A DNA stretch of 48,400 nt. Origin: Bacillus sp. JCM 19034 (GTDB taxonomy: Bacteria > Bacillota > Bacilli > Bacillales > Bacillaceae_D). Below, piece by piece: positions 20,416 through 29,025 of the stretch. Numbering within the stretch: position 1 is the first letter of the stretch; the number at the start of each line of letters is the position of its first letter. The position numbers and the translations under genes are program-made. The stretch is taken from assembly GCF_001310635.1 (NCBI RefSeq), contig NZ_BAXR01000022.1:1-48400 (forward strand), given 5' to 3'. The notes below the pieces were generated by a model, which did not search any database, was not told the origin of the DNA, and was given only the letters and a program-made list of their open reading frames with translations.

Positions 20416-21530
20416 TCACCGCCTTTGATCGATCGTTCCCTCTTCTACGTCATAAATAATGGAATTAGTTAAAATCGCTTCATCAATTCCATCAATATTT
20501 GTTGTTGTTACAAACGTTTGTACCTTTTTTTGAATCGTCTTTAATAAATGCGATTGTCTAAAATCGTCCAGCTCTGATAAGACATCATCCAGTAGAAGAA
20601 TTGGATATTCTCCAATTTCCTCATAAATCAATTCAATTTCAGCTAATTTAACTGCTAGTGCCGTCGTTCGTTGTTGACCTTGTGAACCGAATGTTTGAAT
20701 ATTACGTTCATTGACAAAGAAACCAAGGTCGTCTCGATGCGGGCCAAACAACGTAACCCCTCTACGTATTTCATTTTCTTTTTTTCGTGCGTACGTCTCA
20801 TAGAATCCTTCTTTTAGTTTCGACAAATCTATTTCATCTAATACACTAGATGATGGAAGGTATTGTATATTTAAACGTTCCTTTCCACGACTAATATCGT
20901 AATGAATCGATTCAGCCCACTTTTGCAATTTGCTCACAAATTCTACTCGTCGCTTCGTCACCTCTACAGCTAACATAATCAATTGATCTGTTAATACATC
21001 AAGCATATCCTTAGAACCGTTCTGACCTTGCATTGATTTTAACAAATGATTTCGCTGATTTAATACTTTATGGTATAAAGCTAAATGATGAAGATAAACG
21101 GGGCTTATTTGCCCTAATTCCATATCTAGAAATTTTCTTCTAATTTGCGGACTGCCTTTCACTAAATTTAAATCCTCAGGGCAAACATCACAACATTAGC
21201 AGCGCCAATATATTCGCTCAATTTCTTCTGTTCTAGCCCGTTCACTTTTCCTTTTTTGCCTTTATGAGAAAGGATTAATTCAAGCGTTAACGTACCAGTT
21301 CTTCTCGTAAATTGGCCTTCAATCTTAGCAAACTCTTCATCCCAAGCAATTAGCTCTTTATCTTTAGAAGTACGATGGGACTTTGCTAAAGCTAACACAT
21401 AAATAGCTTCTAAAATATTTGTTTTCCCTTGGGCGTTTTCACCGATGAAAATTGTTATGGATGGTTCAAAGGAAAGGGCTACTTGTTGATAATTTCGGTA
21501 TTGTTTCACTTTAAGGTTTGTGATCTTCAC
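20416..21530 (-). CDS. recF: DNA replication/repair protein RecF (one frameshift)
   Basis: ABC-type ATPase that helps load RecA at single-strand gaps. It starts with GTG at 21530 ([16 protein letters not shown]). Walker A is GENAQGKTN (about residues 30-38), the signature is [18 protein letters not shown] and Walker [13 protein letters not shown]. The frame breaks at 21179-21181: after NVVMFA one C is missing, and the other frame continues [17 protein letters not shown]. The restored product is 371 residues, as in B. subtilis. The gene lies in the dnaN-yaaA-recF-remB-gyrB block. Confidence 0.95.
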
Positions 21531-21541
21531 CAGGCTTCCCC

Positions 21542-21757
21542 CTAATCAGTAGCAATTTCAATTTGTGTTCCATCCTCTAACAGAATTTGATCACCTCGAA
21601 CGAGCTTTTTCCCACGGCGTTGTTCTTTTTCACCGTTCACATATACGGAATGCTCCGCTAAATACCATTTAGCCATACCACCTGTATCAATAGCTCCTAT
21701 TTCTTTTAATACTTGTCCTAATGTTATGTGAGCTGTTGAAATGACGATTTTTTCCAT
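21542..21757 (-). CDS. yaaA: S4 domain protein YaaA
   Basis: A 71-residue RNA-binding S4 domain protein found between dnaN and recF in Bacillus; linked in B. subtilis to 50S ribosome assembly. The start at 21757 ([19 protein letters not shown]) gives exactly the family length; a longer reading frame upstream adds 36 unrelated residues. The S4 signature is [37 protein letters not shown] (in parts), ending in an acidic tail. The SD is weak (GAAAG). A sigmaA-type promoter lies about 115 bp upstream, so yaaA probably leads the transcript through recF. Confidence 0.92.
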   Translation of the reverse strand: MEKIVISTAHITLGQVLKEIGAIDTGGMAKWYLAEHSVYVNGEKEQRRGKKLVRGDQILLEDGTQIEIATD

Positions 21758-21879
21758 TTTGATCACAACTTTCTTTTCGTTAGATGTAAAAGGAACTCTT
21801 TTGAATTTGAGCAAAGGAAGACAGCAAATCATGTTGAGTGAAATGCTGTCTAAAATAAACGTCACATTGTCTTTCTTAT

Positions 21880-21908
21880 ATTGTACTAAACCAAACAGAT
21901 ATAGCCAA
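21880..21908 (-). promoter_or_regulatory. Promoter upstream of yaaA-recF
   Basis: Minus-strand TTGGCT (21908-21903), 17-base spacer, TACAAT (21885-21880). The 5' leader to yaaA would be about 115 bases and includes a GACAGCA/TGCTGTC 7-bp inverted repeat (about 21820-21850). Confidence 0.7.
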
Positions 21909-21929
21909 GTCCTTTTATTTGTCAGTTAA

Positions 21930-22058
21930 TTAAATTCTACCTGAAATCAAGTAAGTTGGTAACGAGGAGCGATTTAGTAATAAAAAAGGGGATTGTTCGC
22001 ATATAAGGAGATAAGGAATGCTAATCGTTTCACCTTTGTCTAATTTAGATGAAACCAT
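21930..22058 (-). CDS. Possible 42-residue small protein between dnaN and yaaA
   Basis: The dnaN-yaaA gap is about 410 bp. On the minus strand it holds an ATG at 22058 with a strong ribosome site, AAGGAGTT five bases upstream, opening 42 codons (MVSSKLDKGETISIPYLLIC in the first half, ending SGRI). I recognise no family. The middle is mildly hydrophobic, with a single Cys. The promoter for yaaA overlaps its last codons and the space just upstream of its stop. It could be chance; there is no codon-level evidence beyond the site. It shares direction with dnaN and yaaA. Confidence 0.3.
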   Translation of the reverse strand: MVSSKLDKGETISIPYLLICEQSPFLLLNRSSLPTYLISGRI

Positions 22059-22114
22059 AACTTAACTCCTTACATTCATTAATCGTCAGGAGGGAGTGAT
22101 CTCTTTCATGTGAT

Positions 22115-22149
22115 GCGTTCCATATGCGATATCCTTCCATATGGAACGC
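22115..22149 (-). terminator. Hairpin downstream of dnaN
   Basis: A 12-bp perfect stem (GCGTTCCATATG at 22115-22126, CATATGGAACGC at 22138-22149) with an 11-base loop starts 19 bases after the dnaN stop. There is no U-tract on either side, so it may stabilise the dnaA-dnaN mRNA end or only partly terminate. Confidence 0.55.
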
Positions 22150-22168
22150 CAACCTCTATTACTCCGTG

Positions 22169-23311
22169 TTAATACGTGCGAACTGGAGAGAACAAATGTA
22201 AGTAATGATCTTCATCAACTGGACGTATAACGAACGGACTCATTGCACCAGTAAACGTAATAAGAATGTCTTCCCCGTCTATTACTTTTAATGCATCAAT
22301 AATATTCTTCCCATTGAAGGAAATTCTCATTTCTTCCCCTTCAAGTTCGTTAGCAGCAAAACGTTCAACAACTTTACCGATTTCTGGTGAAATTGAGGTT
22401 ATTTCAATTTGACTCGTTTCAATTGTTTTTAATGTAACAACATTATTTTTTCCCTCTCTTGAAAGTAATAGGGCACGTTCAAGTGCTTGAAGGAAAGGTT
22501 TTGTTTTCAGTTTAATTGCTGTTTTTGATTGGGTTGGGATCATCCCTTTCGTTACAGGATATTTCCCTTCTAGCAATCGTGAAAAGAAGAGCATATGCTT
22601 CATTTTAAATAATATTTGACTCTCTGTTACGACAAATTCAATTGTTTCATTTGTATCTTCAATGATTTTATTTAACTCATTTAAGCTTCTTCCAGGTATA
22701 ACAACGTTCGTCAATTCTAATGATTCATCATTTAATTCAATCGTGGCCTTTCTTTGAGCTAAACGATGACTATCTGTTGCAGTACAGAGCAACGTCCCTT
22801 TTTCCAGCTCTAAGTTTACACCTGTCAACACTGGACGTGTTTCCTGAGTGGACACCGCGAACACTGTTTGTCGAATAATATTTTTAAACATATTTTGTGG
22901 TAGCTTAAAAACATGATCCTCTTGAATTTGTGGAAGACGAGGATATTCCTCAGGATCTAAACCATTCAAGTGAAAGACTGAAGAAGCTGAACGAATCGTA
23001 GCTGTAAGGTGATCTTGGATATGGATTTCAATTTCTTCACCAGGTAGCTTTTTTACTATTTCAACAAAATATTTTGCTTGGAGGACAATACTACCTTGTT
23101 CTTCAATACGAACATATTCAGTTCCATCTTCTTCTAATGGGATGAATGTTTCAATAGTAATGTCTGAGTCACTTCCAGTTAATGTAATACCATCATGTTT
23201 TGCGACAATTTTAATCCCTGTTAGGATCGGCATCGTTGTTCGTGAGGAAATCGCTTTTGCTACATGTTGTACATCGTGAACAAATCGATCATGATCAATA
23301 AAAAAACGCAT
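22169..23311 (-). CDS. dnaN: DNA polymerase III sliding clamp (beta subunit)
   Basis: Ring-shaped processivity clamp. The 380-residue product is intact. It starts MRFFIDHDRFVHDVQHVAK at 23311 and ends with the conserved LHLFSPVRTY. Three structurally similar domains are expected; motifs such as MPILTGIKIVAK, RPVLTGVNLE and SFNGKNIIDALK mark them. It lies downstream of dnaA across the 167-bp dnaN-side part of oriC. It is one of the longer genes here with no frame break. Confidence 0.98.
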   Translation of the reverse strand: MRFFIDHDRFVHDVQHVAKAISSRTTMPILTGIKIVAKHDGITLTGSDSDITIETFIPLEEDGTEYVRIEEQGSIVLQAKYFVEIVKKLPGEEIEIHIQDHLTATIRSASSVFHLNGLDPEEYPRLPQIQEDHVFKLPQNMFKNIIRQTVFAVSTQETRPVLTGVNLELEKGTLLCTATDSHRLAQRKATIELNDESLELTNVVIPGRSLNELNKIIEDTNETIEFVVTESQILFKMKHMLFFSRLLEGKYPVTKGMIPTQSKTAIKLKTKPFLQALERALLLSREGKNNVVTLKTIETSQIEITSISPEIGKVVERFAANELEGEEMRISFNGKNIIDALKVIDGEDILITFTGAMSPFVIRPVDEDHYLHLFSPVRTY

Positions 23312-23465
23312 AATAAATAGACTCCTTATATTATATTATTTATAAAAAAAGATAGCAGTAATAGTAATAGGCACTGTTAGTATGTGGATAATCGACAAAA
23401 TCGTACGGAAAACGAGCCTATCCACATGTGGGTAAAATGTTGATAGGCCGATTTGATTATGCACA
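23312..23465. other. oriC, dnaN side: DnaA boxes, DnaA-trios and AT-rich unwinding DNA
   Basis: DnaA boxes: TGTGGATAA (23383-23391, perfect on the minus strand), TTATGCACA (23457-23465, perfect to TTATNCACA), and one-mismatch CTATCCACA (23418-23426) and TGTGGGTAA (23427-23435). On the dnaN side of the first box, 23353-23370 reads TAG CAG TAA TAG TAA TAG, six DnaA-trios in 3'-to-5' form (GAT AAT GAT AAT GAC GAT). Next comes AT-rich 23312-23352. This is the layout of the Bacillus basal origin unwinding system (box, short spacer, trios, AT-rich element). Confidence 0.88.
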
Positions 23466-23478
23466 CTGTTAACAATCA

Positions 23479-24830
23479 TTATTTCCGCAATAACTCTATC
23501 AGTTCTTCAACCTTTTGTTGCAGTTCTTGATCTGTTTGCAGCATTTTTGATATTTTTTCATGAGCGTGAATAACAGTTGTGTGGTCACGACCACCAAATT
23601 CGTTTCCGATTTTCGGTAATGACGAATCCGTTAATTCTCGAGATAAATACATAGCGATTTGACGAGGGAAGGCAACTGATTTTGTCCTCTTTTTCGCTTT
23701 GAAATCTTCTAATTTCACATGGTAATGCTCCCCAACTAATTGTTGAATATCCGTTATAGTAAGGATCTTTGGCTTTGAATTCGGAATAATGTCTTTTAAT
23801 GCTTCAGCCGCTAAATCTGCATTCATATCTTGATTAATTAAGGATGAATAAGCGACAACTCGAATGAGTGCACCTTCTAGCTCGCGAATATTCGTATCGA
23901 TTTGGTTAGCGATATAGAGCATAACCTCATTTGGGATATCAAGGTTTTCAGCTTTTGCTTTTTTTCGTAAAATGGCAATTCTCGTTTCAAGATCAGGTGG
24001 TGTAATATCTGTAATAAGTCCCCATTCAAATCGTGAACGTAGGCGATCCTCTAATGTGGGGATTTCCTTAGGTGGACGGTCACTTGAGATAACGATTTGT
24101 TTTGATTCCTCATGCAAAGCGTTAAACGTGTGAAAAAATTCTTCCTGTGTTTGTTCTTTTCCTGCGAGAAACTGAATATCATCAATTAATAAAACATCGA
24201 CATTGCGATATTTGTTACGGAAATTTACTGCTTTGTTGTCTCGGATTGAATTGATAAATTCATTTGTAAATTTTTCAGACGAAAGATAAACGACTTTTGC
24301 ATTAGGATTATGATCGATAACATAATGACCGATCGCATGCATTAAATGAGTTTTGCCTAAACCAACCCCACCATATATAAATAAAGGATTATAGGCCTTT
24401 GCTGGTGCTTCTGCTACAGCTAGTGATGCTGCGTGAGCAAACCGATTTCCAGAACCAATAACAAATGTGTTAAATGAGTATTTGTCATTTAGCATTGTTT
24501 TCGTAACAGCAGGAGATTGCCCCTTTTCTTCCTTTTTTACCTTTTTCGGAAACGGATCAGTGATAAACTCTTCATCGGAATGATCCTGTGGAATAACAAA
24601 TTTTGGTTTTAACCGGGTTCCTGTAATATCTTCAATTGTATCTGATGTAAGCTCAGCATAATGATCTTCCAACCAATCACGAGCAAATTCATTGGGTGCA
24701 GTTATGATGATCTGATCATCGTGAATATCATTTGCTTTTGTTTGCTTTAACCATGTTTCGAAGCTTGGTTTACTAACTTTTTTTCAATTTCAGCAAGAGC
24801 CTTATCCCATAAATCATGAATATTCTCCAA
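23479..24830 (-). CDS. dnaA: Chromosomal replication initiator DnaA (one frameshift)
   Basis: AAA+ initiator that binds DnaA boxes and melts oriC. The start is probably TTG at 24830 ([18 protein letters not shown]) behind GTTAGGAGGG. The frame breaks near 24775-24784: one base missing in an A/T run on the coding strand, after which the frame reads [16 protein letters not shown]. With it restored, the protein is 450 residues. Domain III has Walker [10 protein letters not shown] and Walker B LLIDDIQF; domain IV has the DNA-binding signature [15 protein letters not shown]. It is flanked by DnaA-box clusters on both sides. Confidence 0.97.
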
Positions 24831-24942
24831 AAACTTACCCTCCTAACTAAAAAAATAGACAAATCAACAGACAAAAAAAGGTCGTGCAAAGCATAGATCA
24901 GACGAATGAATAATTATGCATACACAACGATATTCACGGGTT

Positions 24943-24971
24943 ATTATAATATAGTAGAAAAACGTTTAAAG
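24943..24971 (-). promoter_or_regulatory. Possible dnaA promoter
   Basis: Minus-strand TATAAT (24948-24943) preceded after 17 bases by CTTTAA (24971-24966), a poor -35. It sits about 110 bp upstream of the dnaA start and next to DnaA boxes, consistent with autoregulation. A shifted TATATT at 24953-24948 is an alternative -10. Confidence 0.4.
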
Positions 24972-24988
24972 AAGGGTTCTGAACAATA

Positions 24989-25252
24989 TGTGGACAAGTA
25001 TTATTAACAATTATTAAAAGATGTCCACAAACTTACCCACAGCATGTGGATAGTTTTTCTAACATAATGACTTTTCCACGAGTGAAAACATATTAATCAT
25101 AGCAAAAAAAAGCTTGTGTATCAATGTTTTGTTGATTATATCCACAAAAACACTGTATATGGTGTCACTAGTTTATCCACAACACTACATATGTGGATTT
25201 TTTGTTTACAAGGGTGAAGATAAAAATTAATTAAGGAAATAAATTATCCACA
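24989..25252. other. oriC, rpmH side: DnaA-box cluster in the dnaA-rpmH gap
   Basis: Two perfect boxes TTATCCACA at 25173-25181 and 25244-25252. One-mismatch boxes are TGTGGACAA (24989-24997, minus), TTACCCACA (25033-25041), TGTGGATAG (25045-25053, minus) and ATATCCACA (25138-25146). This equals the upstream half of the bipartite Bacillus origin. The 613-bp gap between dnaA and rpmH otherwise holds only the two promoters listed; I see no gene in it. Confidence 0.9.
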
Positions 25253-25365
25253 ATGGGGATATAATGAGAAAAGTAATGATTTAATGGGAAGAATGGATTT
25301 TTCATAGAAAAAGAGTGAGTTAGATGAATTTCTAGGAATTATAAAAGAGGATATAAATAATAATC

Positions 25366-25395
25366 TTGACAACACTATGTTCTTTTCCTTATAAT
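25366..25395 (+). promoter_or_regulatory. Promoter of rpmH-rnpA
   Basis: Perfect TTGACA (25366-25371), 18-base spacer, perfect TATAAT (25390-25395), about 50 bp before the rpmH start. Confidence 0.88.
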
Positions 25396-25443
25396 TTACA
25401 AGAATGTCTAAGGAATAGCTTAATCCTCAGGGAGGTGTAATAA

Positions 25444-25581
25444 ATGGGAAAACCAACATTTCAACCTAATAATAGAAAGCGTAAAAAGGTACACGGATTT
25501 CGTGCACGTATGAGCACAAAGAATGGCCGTAAGGTATTAGCTCGTCGTCGTCGTAAGGGAAGAAAAGTATTATCTGCATAG
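25444..25581 (+). CDS. rpmH: 50S ribosomal protein L34
   Basis: Very small, highly basic ribosomal protein, 45 residues from ATG 25444 ([15 protein letters not shown]) to TAG 25581. It ends KGRKVLSA, the family C-terminus, with the Arg/Lys block ARRRRKGRK. The SD GGGAGGTG lies about 8 bases upstream. It has one residue more than B. subtilis L34 because of the MGKP start. It is the first gene of the rpmH-rnpA-spoIIIJ-jag cluster and adjoins oriC. Confidence 0.98.
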   Translation: MGKPTFQPNNRKRKKVHGFRARMSTKNGRKVLARRRRKGRKVLSA

Positions 25582-25641
25582 GCCACTGTTGACAGTGGTC
25601 TTTTTCTAAATGGTTACGGTTTTGAAAAAGGAGGGCGTACA

Positions 25642-25992
25642 ATGAAAAGTGAGCAGCGGATTAAAAAGAGTCAAGAATTCTCTATTGTATTTAAAAGAGG
25701 CCAATCTGTTGCGAACCGTCAATTCGTCCTCTATACATTATGGAAAAAAGAGCAATCTGAATTTAGATTAGGACTTTCAGTTAGCAAAAAAGTAGGAAAT
25801 GCAGTTACAAGAAACCGAGTGAAACGTTATATTCGTGAGTGTTTTCGAATAAAACAGGATCTCATTAAAAATCAATACGATTATATTGTGATCGCGAGAA
25901 ATCCGACAGCAAAAATGAGTTATCATGAGGTAGAAAAGAGCTTAATGCATGTATTGAAGAAAGCGAAAGTGTTACATATGAATAGCTTATAA
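25642..25992 (+). CDS. rnpA: Ribonuclease P protein component
   Basis: Basic protein cofactor that helps the RNase P RNA cleave tRNA 5' leaders. The 116 residues are the usual length and intact. The RNR signature [18 protein letters not shown] lies at about residues 54-71. Start ATG 25642 with AAAAAGGAGGGCG upstream. It lies 60 bp after rpmH with no terminator between, so they are cotranscribed. Confidence 0.97.
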   Translation: MKSEQRIKKSQEFSIVFKRGQSVANRQFVLYTLWKKEQSEFRLGLSVSKKVGNAVTRNRVKRYIRECFRIKQDLIKNQYDYIVIARNPTAKMSYHEVEKSLMHVLKKAKVLHMNSL

Positions 25993-26054
25993 AGTAGATA
26001 TGGCTCGTTTTGCGATTATTTATTTAATGTATAGAGAGACAAGGAGGAACTTAC

Positions 26055-26830
26055 GTGATTAAGAAGTTAGGATTGGTTGCGGTGGTAATAGGGCTGCTTC
26101 TTGTCATGACAGGCTGTTTTAACATTGAGGAACCAATTAATAGTGATAGTACAGGCTTTTGGGATTCATATTTAGTTTACCCATTATCACAGCTTATACT
26201 TTTTGTTGCAGGTGTTTTCGGTGAAGAATCAGGTCATGGTTGGGCGATTATTATTGTAACCGTTCTTTTGCGTCTATTAATTTTACCATTGATGATTAAA
26301 CAGACGAAGAGTGCGAAAGCCATGCAGGCTGTTCAGCCTGAGATGGCCAAGCTACGTGAAAAATACAGTGCAAAGGATCAAAAGACACAGCAGCAATTGC
26401 AACAAGAAATGATGAAGCTTTTCCAGGAGAAGGGTGTTAATCCTCTTGCTGGTTGTTTACCATTATTTATTCAAATGCCAATTTTATTAGCGTTTTATCA
26501 TGCAATCATGCGTACGGAAGAAATTGGTGGACATCAATTTTTATGGTTTGCTTTAGATGCACCAGATCCTTTTTTCATCTTACCTGTTGTAGCTGGTGCA
26601 ACAACGTTTATTCAGCAGAAGATGATGATGGTTACTGATAACCCACAAATGAAAATGCTCCTATATATTATGCCGATTATGATTTTTGTTTTTGCGATCT
26701 TCTTCCAACAGCATTAACATTATATTGGGTAGTAGGGAATATTTTCATGATTGCTCAAACATATTTCATTACAGGTCCGAATGCTGGTAAAAACAAAACC
26801 GCTGAAGTGACAGGAGGCAAAAAGAAGTGA
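26055..26830 (+). CDS. spoIIIJ: Membrane protein insertase SpoIIIJ (YidC/OxaA; one frameshift)
   Basis: Inserts membrane proteins with or without SecYEG; in Bacillus it is also needed at sporulation stage III. The GTG start at 26055 follows AAGGAGGAAC. It is a lipoprotein: the signal ends LVMTGC, so Cys about 22 is lipidated. The 60KD_IMP core runs from [18 protein letters not shown] through [17 protein letters not shown]; the conserved Arg is in VLLRLL. The frame breaks near 26703-26708 at FAIFF; adding one base restores [14 protein letters not shown] and an end at 26830. Total 258 residues. It overlaps jag by four bases (GTGA). Confidence 0.95.
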
Positions 26831-27459
26831 AACGTGTGACGGTTTCAGGGAAGACGATAGAGAAAGCGATCGCAAAGGCTATCGATGAATTACAGACGAC
26901 AAAAGAGAAAGTTGATTATCGAGTTGTGGAAGAACCACAAAAAGGACTTTTTGGTTTGTTTCGCTCAAAGCCGGCTGTTGTCGATGTATTTATTCTACCT
27001 GATCCGGTTGAAAAAGCTTATTCCTTTTTACAAGGCACGTTAGATCATCTAGAAGTGGAAGCAACGATTGAGAAGGAAGAAACGGATCAGTCGTTACGCT
27101 TTAATATTTCAGCCAATGAAGATACTGGGCGGATTATTGGGAAGCGGGGACAAACACTCGAGGCACTTGAATTTATGATGAACCTTGTTGCCAATCGCCA
27201 AGGAAAAGCATATACACGGATTGAGCTTGATGCTGAAAATTATCGGCAAAAACGTAGAGAAACTCTTGAGCATTTAGCTGTTAAGCTAGCAAAAAAAGTA
27301 ACAGCGACCAATCAAAAAGTAGCATTGGAGCCAATGAATGCAGCTGAGAGGAAGATGATTCATACGAAGCTACAATCGTATGACGGTGTTGAAACGATCT
27401 CAGAAGGAACAGGAATCAATCGTCATATAGTGATTATTCCAGCAACGAATAAGTCATAA
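26827..27459 (+). CDS. jag: RNA-binding protein Jag (KhpB/EloR)
   Basis: Cytoplasmic RNA-binding protein that works with KhpA and affects cell elongation in Gram-positives; always paired with SpoIIIJ. It starts at the GTG overlapping the spoIIIJ stop. The 210 residues hold the Jag_N domain (about 1-50, with KGLFGLF), a KH domain ([21 protein letters not shown], about 98-118) and an R3H domain (about 140-205). The KH GXXG is IGKRG. It is intact and followed by strong terminators. Confidence 0.96.
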   Translation: MKRVTVSGKTIEKAIAKAIDELQTTKEKVDYRVVEEPQKGLFGLFRSKPAVVDVFILPDPVEKAYSFLQGTLDHLEVEATIEKEETDQSLRFNISANEDTGRIIGKRGQTLEALEFMMNLVANRQGKAYTRIELDAENYRQKRRETLEHLAVKLAKKVTATNQKVALEPMNAAERKMIHTKLQSYDGVETISEGTGINRHIVIIPATNKS

Positions 27460-27480
27460 GGAATTGTTGAATGCTTCATG

Positions 27481-27557
27481 GGTGTGTCGAAAGGTGAATC
27501 TGTACCTTTTGACACACCTTCTTCATTTAAGAGAAAGACGCTTTTTGCGTTTTTTCT
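27481..27557 (+). terminator. Double terminator after jag
   Basis: The first hairpin pairs GGTGTGTCGAAAGGT (27481-27495) with ACCTTTTGACACACC (27504-27518), with one G-U pair. A second, AAAGACGC (27534-27541) with GCGTTTTT (27547-27554), runs directly into a T-rich tract. It ends the rpmH-jag transcript before mnmE. Confidence 0.85.
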
Positions 27558-27624
27558 TTCGTTTTGTTTGGGGAAAATAGTACAATAAAGATAGAAGGTT
27601 GGATCGTTCTGGAGGTGAATACGT

Positions 27625-29001
27625 ATGGAAATGGATACAATTGCAGCGATATCAACGGCTCTTGGAGAAGGAGCTATTGGAATCGTTAGATTAAGTGGTG
27701 ATCAGGCCATTCAAGTGGCTGATAAAATGTATAAAGGGAAGCAAGCGTTAACCGATGTCGCTTCTCATACTATTGTTTACGGATATATTGTCGATCCGAA
27801 AACAGGAGAACGGATAGAGGAATCAATGGTGACTGTGATGAGGGCTCCAAAGACATTTACATGTGAGGATGTTGTAGAAATCAATTGTCACGGAGGTATC
27901 ATGTCAGTAAATCGCGTGTTGCAACTGGCACTACGACTCGGGGCACGATTAGCTGAACCCGGTGAATTTACGAAACGGGCATTCTTAAACGGTCGGATCG
28001 ATCTATCTCAAGCTGAGGCGGTAATGGATCTGATTCGAGCTAAAACGGACCGAGCGATGGATGTCGCTCTTCATCAAGTAGAAGGACGATTATCAAAGCA
28101 CATTAATGAATTGCGTCAAGCTCTATTAGAAACGGTCGCACATGTAGAAGTGAATATCGATTATCCTGAATACGATGCTGAATTGATGACACATGGGTTG
28201 TTACGTGAAAAAGCGGAGTACGTAAAAAAGGAAATAAATAAATTGTTAGTAACTGCTTCTCAAGGTAAAGTATTAAGAGAAGGAATTTCTACTGCTATTA
28301 TCGGCAGACCAAATGTTGGGAAATCATCGCTTATGAACAGTCTTGTCCATGATACGAAAGCAATAGTGACCGATATTCCCGGGACAACGAGAGATGTTAT
28401 TGAGGAGTACGTTAATGTCCGTGGTGTGCCATTAAGGTTAATTGATACAGCAGGCATTCGTGAAACAGAAGATATTGTTGAACGAATTGGAGTTGAGAGA
28501 TCACGTCAAGTGCTGCAGGAGGCAGATTTAATATTACTTGTTTTGAACTATGGAGAAGAGCTTTCTGATGAAGACCGAGCTTTGTTTGCAGCAGTAAAAG
28601 CAATGAATGTGATTATTATTGTCAATAAAACAGATATTGAACAAAAAATTGATTTAGATGAAATCAAACGATTAGCTGAAAATAGACCGGTTATTACCAC
28701 TTCGCTTTTACATGATAAAGGGATTGATGAGTTAGAAGAGGCGATTGCTTCATTATTCTTTGCAGGAAGTATCGAACATGACGACATGACATATATTTCC
28801 AATTCACGCCATATTGCACTATTAGAACAAGCTAAATCGACAATAGAAGATGCAATTGAGGCGATTGAGATGGATGTACCAATTGATCTTGTTCAAATTG
28901 ATATTACAAGAGCGTGGGAATTGTTAGGTGAAATTATTGGTGACAGTGTACAAGAAAGCTTAATTGATCAATTATTTTCACAGTTTTGTTTAGGCAAATA
29001 A
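27625..29001 (+). CDS. mnmE: tRNA modification GTPase MnmE
   Basis: GTPase that with MnmG installs the cmnm5 group on U34 of certain tRNAs. The 458 residues are full length and intact. The N-terminal THF-binding domain starts [20 protein letters not shown]; the G domain has GRPNVGKSS (about 227-235), the switch [12 protein letters not shown] and NKTD. The C-terminal Cys motif is FCLGK, as required for activity. It is followed 24 bp later by mnmG in the same operon. Confidence 0.98.
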   Translation: MEMDTIAAISTALGEGAIGIVRLSGDQAIQVADKMYKGKQALTDVASHTIVYGYIVDPKTGERIEESMVTVMRAPKTFTCEDVVEINCHGGIMSVNRVLQLALRLGARLAEPGEFTKRAFLNGRIDLSQAEAVMDLIRAKTDRAMDVALHQVEGRLSKHINELRQALLETVAHVEVNIDYPEYDAELMTHGLLREKAEYVKKEINKLLVTASQGKVLREGISTAIIGRPNVGKSSLMNSLVHDTKAIVTDIPGTTRDVIEEYVNVRGVPLRLIDTAGIRETEDIVERIGVERSRQVLQEADLILLVLNYGEELSDEDRALFAAVKAMNVIIIVNKTDIEQKIDLDEIKRLAENRPVITTSLLHDKGIDELEEAIASLFFAGSIEHDDMTYISNSRHIALLEQAKSTIEDAIEAIEMDVPIDLVQIDITRAWELLGEIIGDSVQESLIDQLFSQFCLGK

Positions 29002-29025
29002 TCAAAAGTTAAGGAGGTTTTGTGG

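Noticed and set aside
27484..27492. Spo0A box TGTCGAA downstream of jag
   Set aside because: It lies inside the stem of a transcription terminator and has no promoter near it.
28373..28386. Noc-binding-site-like sequence with central CCCGGG in mnmE
   Set aside because: Only about 10 of 14 bases match the Noc site, and the sequence encodes the invariant IPGTT switch of the G domain, so the match is explained by coding constraint.
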